From: Sedimentisphaera sp050251615
GTDB taxonomy: Bacteria; Planctomycetota; Phycisphaerae; Sedimentisphaerales; Sedimentisphaeraceae
Assembly: GCA_050251615.1 (NCBI GenBank)
Contig: JBFWMM010000001.1
Location: 62,001-126,000 of the forward strand
Direction: 5' to 3'
Length of the DNA: 64,000 nucleotides
This document shows, one piece after another, positions 61,526 through 64,000 of the stretch. The notes under the pieces are model-generated. The model was not told the origin of the DNA. It did no database searches and was given only the letters and a program-made list of their open reading frames with translations. Position numbers and translations under genes: made by a program. The stretch's first letter is position 1. Each line of letters opens with the position of its first letter.

Positions 61526-62485
61526 ATGTTTTTAAAACCGCTGAAGATTGTTACACTTGCAGGTTTGCTTTGTGTTCATGCAGTTGCAGTTGTAAGGACA
61601 ATCAAGATTGAAGTTGATGATAAAATGAGAAGCTATGAGCTTTATATGCAGGACAATCAGCATTCCGGCGAGCCTGTTGGCGTTGTAATAATGCTTCACG
61701 GCGGTGGCGGAAGGGCGACATCTGCGATGCGAGTAACCCGCTGGAACGAAAAAGCAGAAAAGGAAGGCTTTGCGGTTGTCTATCCAGAGGGTACAAGGCC
61801 CTCCCCTGAAAAGCCTGCCAGTTTTTCTCGCAACCCGCAAACCTGGAACGATGGCTCACGCAGACTGCATATCGGGGCGGTGAGAAAAAACATTGACGAC
61901 ATCGCTTTCCTCGCGGGGCTCATAGACAGCTTGCGGTCTCGGGATGATATAGACAGCTCAAGGATATACGTTACGGGCTTCTCCAACGGCGCCTCAATGG
62001 CGTTCAGAGTGGCAAGAGAGCTTTCCGGTAGAATAGCGGCCGTTGCGCCGGTAGCGGGGGCGGACTGGCTTCAGGAGAAAATCCCCGCACGGAAAGTTCC
62101 CGTTATGTATATTACTGGAACGAATGACCCGCTGAATCCGATAAAGGGCGGTCCTGTCAAAATGGGGCAAAAGTATTACGGCGAAAAAGCTCCCGTCAAG
62201 CAAATTATAGACGCCTGGACTAAGTTGCACGGTTGCGCTGCGGAGCCCGTAATCGAGCATAGAGAAAACGCAACGTTATACAGCTACTCACCCGAAGCCG
62301 CTGAAACCGCGGCGTTTGTTTACTGCGAAATCGAGGGGCACGGACATATCTGGCCGGGAGGCATATCGTTGCTACCGGGGAGCATGGGTGGCTCAAATAC
62401 GTCAAAGATAGACGCAACCGACCTGATATGGGACTTCTTCAAAAAACATAAATTGCCGGAGCAAGCTGCTAAATCAGCCGATTGA
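61526..62485 (+). CDS. Secreted esterase, poly(3-hydroxybutyrate) depolymerase / feruloyl esterase-like
   Basis: A 319-residue alpha/beta hydrolase of the LpqC/COG3509 family (CE1-like). A signal sequence (MFLKPLKIVTLAGLLCVHAVAVV) is followed by MLHGGGGRATSAMR as the oxyanion region, the nucleophile Ser in VTGFSNGASMAF (about 155), an Asp in ITGTNDPLNPI and the His in EGHGHIWPGG. Family members hydrolyse hydroxybutyrate polymers or feruloyl/acetyl esters on plant polysaccharides; near glycosidases the second is more likely. AGGGATTGA precedes ATG 61526; a TTG at 61520 is in frame. Confidence 0.85.
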   Translation: MFLKPLKIVTLAGLLCVHAVAVVRTIKIEVDDKMRSYELYMQDNQHSGEPVGVVIMLHGGGGRATSAMRVTRWNEKAEKEGFAVVYPEGTRPSPEKPASFSRNPQTWNDGSRRLHIGAVRKNIDDIAFLAGLIDSLRSRDDIDSSRIYVTGFSNGASMAFRVARELSGRIAAVAPVAGADWLQEKIPARKVPVMYITGTNDPLNPIKGGPVKMGQKYYGEKAPVKQIIDAWTKLHGCAAEPVIEHRENATLYSYSPEAAETAAFVYCEIEGHGHIWPGGISLLPGSMGGSNTSKIDATDLIWDFFKKHKLPEQAAKSAD

Positions 62486-62510
62486 GCTGAAGCCTGCAAC
62501 ATGGCGGCCA

Positions 62511-64000
62511 TTATTCCGCCAGCAGCTTTACGGGCCCGAGCAGACCGCCCGGCTCTTTTTTCCAGTCCGAGCCAACCCTGATATTGGTATTCGTAATGCG
62601 CTGCTCTGCGGGTTTGGCGCTGTCTGAAATCAATCTGTTGCGCCAGCTGTTTACCACTGTTACTTCAAGCTCATTATCACCGTTCTTGATTACTCCTGTC
62701 GCTTCTATCCTGAACGGCTTAATCCAGGTTATTCCAAGATCGCTGCCATTAAGTTTAACCGAAGCAATACCAACGTCCTGAACATTGGCAAGTTCAATCC
62801 AATATCGTTTGCCGGTTGTGATTTTCTCTGCGCTGAATGCTGTCCTGTACGTTGCGGGGCCGGAATAGTCGCAGATTGCGTTCTCTTTTATACTTCTCCA
62901 GTCTGCAAGCGCGTTAAAAACAACTTCTCCGCAGCCGCCGTACTCAGGCGGGAAGTTTACACTCCAGGGGCCCTTGATCGTCATCACGCTTCGCTTCGCG
63001 GGGAAGTTCGGCTTGCCGTTGCCGCTAACGGATTCAGAAATCTCATCATCGAATACGACAATGAGCGAACCGTTCGGGCCGAATTCAAGCGGGAGAGTGG
63101 TTTTGCCGTCTTTCTGAGAAAATGTCGTTGCAGTTGATACTTCACCGGTAACGGGATTCCATATCTGTGGCTGCCGGCCGCTTACGCGGAATGTGCAGTT
63201 CGAGCGGATTGCATCGGTGCAGAACGAGGTTACAAAATACACGTCTTTGCCGTCTATATTGTAATGGATATAGTCGATGTTGGCGTTGGCGGGAAGGGTG
63301 CAGCTGAAATCGGGATCGATGCCTTGCGATTGGAGGTATTCATGCGTCGTCATGCCGCTGATAAGCTTGCCTTTGCCGGTTTCTTTCCTGTCCCACAGCG
63401 AGGCGGCTGTTTTCCTGAAGAACTCCTGAGCCTCCTTGCCGCCCGAGAGGCTCACCATCCGTTCGGGCTTTTCCCCGAGCACGGTAGCTCCGTCGTGCAG
63501 CAGCTCCGCAACCTTCTCCAGCGCTGCTTTTGAGAGTACTCTGTGCGCCGGCAAAGCGAGCAACTTGTAGCTTGTGCCACTGGGAGTTACGATATTGCCC
63601 GCCTGATCTACCGAGAGCTGCAATAAAACATCCTCGTTTGTTACATCATAATCGTAGCCCGGCAAAACTCCCGCCGGGTCTGACTCCTTCAGGCCGAATA
63701 TGTTTGGGACATGGTCGCCGTAGTAGTAGAGCGCGTCCGCCTGGAATTTTCCCTGCTGCAAGACGTACTGCACGCGCGAAATGTAGTCCATAAACCCGTC
63801 GCAATAAGGCCACCATGTTACCTGCGGGTTGATGTGGGTGCCGGCGAAGTATTCCTGGCCGGGCAGCCCCATCTCTTTCGGCGAGCAGGTAAATGTATGG
63901 AAGAAGATGAGGTTGAGCCCCGAGCAGAATTCGTGGTTCATGCTCGGCAACTGTGATGCCCAGAGCACATCGTTCCAGTGCCGGCCGATTGTGGTAAAGG
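62511..64000 (-). CDS. GH106-like glycosidase (alpha-L-rhamnosidase family), 5' end outside the window
   Basis: The frame is open to the right edge (codons readable from 63998), so the start and N-terminal part are missing; about 496 C-terminal residues remain. The visible part reads GRHWNDVLWASQ, GLNLIFFHTF, then GTHINPQVTWWPY and an ADALYYYGD stretch, typical of Glyco_hydro_106 proteins that remove L-rhamnose from pectin or rhamnogalacturonan. A galactose-binding-like domain is present at the C-terminus (about the last 160 residues: YRTAFSAEKITTGKRYWIEL, VKLNGSDLG, NELEVTVVNSWRNRLI). It converges with the esterase gene, 25 bp apart. Confidence 0.78.
   Translation of the reverse strand, partial: FTTIGRHWNDVLWASQLPSMNHEFCSGLNLIFFHTFTCSPKEMGLPGQEYFAGTHINPQVTWWPYCDGFMDYISRVQYVLQQGKFQADALYYYGDHVPNIFGLKESDPAGVLPGYDYDVTNEDVLLQLSVDQAGNIVTPSGTSYKLLALPAHRVLSKAALEKVAELLHDGATVLGEKPERMVSLSGGKEAQEFFRKTAASLWDRKETGKGKLISGMTTHEYLQSQGIDPDFSCTLPANANIDYIHYNIDGKDVYFVTSFCTDAIRSNCTFRVSGRQPQIWNPVTGEVSTATTFSQKDGKTTLPLEFGPNGSLIVVFDDEISESVSGNGKPNFPAKRSVMTIKGPWSVNFPPEYGGCGEVVFNALADWRSIKENAICDYSGPATYRTAFSAEKITTGKRYWIELANVQDVGIASVKLNGSDLGITWIKPFRIEATGVIKNGDNELEVTVVNSWRNRLISDSAKPAEQRITNTNIRVGSDWKKEPGGLLGPVKLLAE

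Overview
The window looks like part of a chromosome from a Gram-negative, polysaccharide-degrading bacterium of the Planctomycetota, most likely class Phycisphaerae (Sedimentisphaerales-like). This placement is inferred from several features together: large secreted LamG proteins ending in a dockerin-like tail with a WLDCG..PDC motif, GH36, GH43 and GH106-like glycosidases, a URO-D-like protein beside a glycosidase, DUF1573, a pyrophosphate-type phosphofructokinase and a KDO-8-phosphate synthase (so LPS). It is not proven. The sequence is an assembly: 100 N lie inside umuC at 15841-15940.

Layout. 1-15 kb is a carbohydrate region: a truncated amidohydrolase, D-lactate dehydrogenase, a GH36 alpha-galactosidase divergent from a URO-D-like protein, two secreted GH43 proteins (one with a discoidin domain, one with tandem catalytic modules), and two tandem paralogous LamG/Ig-like/LamG proteins with dockerin-like tails. 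15-17 kb is umuDC (translesion polymerase V). 17-20 kb is cysD-permease-cysN (sulfate activation). 20-23 kb holds dnaA and a PPi-dependent phosphofructokinase. 23-29 kb is a forward run: kdsA, a radical SAM protein, cysK, cysE, nadA, a DUF1573 protein. 29.5-31.6 kb is a sodium:solute symporter. 32-36.5 kb is ilvB-ilvH-ilvC plus a lipoprotein. 36.7-40.9 kb holds a TetR regulator, dapF, groES-groEL and a small membrane protein.

41-46 kb holds a two-TM coiled-coil protein, a U32 peptidase-family protein, surE and a GT4 glycosyltransferase. 46.4-51.4 kb is a tight run: paaK, an ACT-domain protein, ribBA, a lipoprotein, an ECF sigma factor and its probable anti-sigma factor, with overlapping ends. 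51.6-54.5 kb holds rplU, an NrnA-type DHH phosphoesterase, rplM and rpsI. 54.7-59.6 kb (minus) is the most coherent system: a MarR regulator, lysine 2,3-aminomutase (AblA), a fused binding-protein/permease with its ATPase, and beta-lysine N-acetyltransferase (AblB). It reads as uptake and conversion of lysine to the osmolyte N-epsilon-acetyl-beta-lysine. 59.8-64 kb holds pgi, a secreted esterase and the C-terminal part of a GH106-like glycosidase.

Cysteine and methionine-related supply (cysDN, cysK, cysE), branched-chain amino acids (ilvBHC), lysine/peptidoglycan (dapF), riboflavin and NAD (ribBA, nadA) are represented, so most of the window is housekeeping with accessory carbohydrate genes at both ends. 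The least explained signals are a composite intergenic repeat with two hairpins present in at least four places, a consensus sigma-54 promoter in front of groESL, and the acetyl-beta-lysine operon with a built-in amino-acid importer. I saw no tRNA, rRNA, CRISPR array, insertion sequence or prophage.
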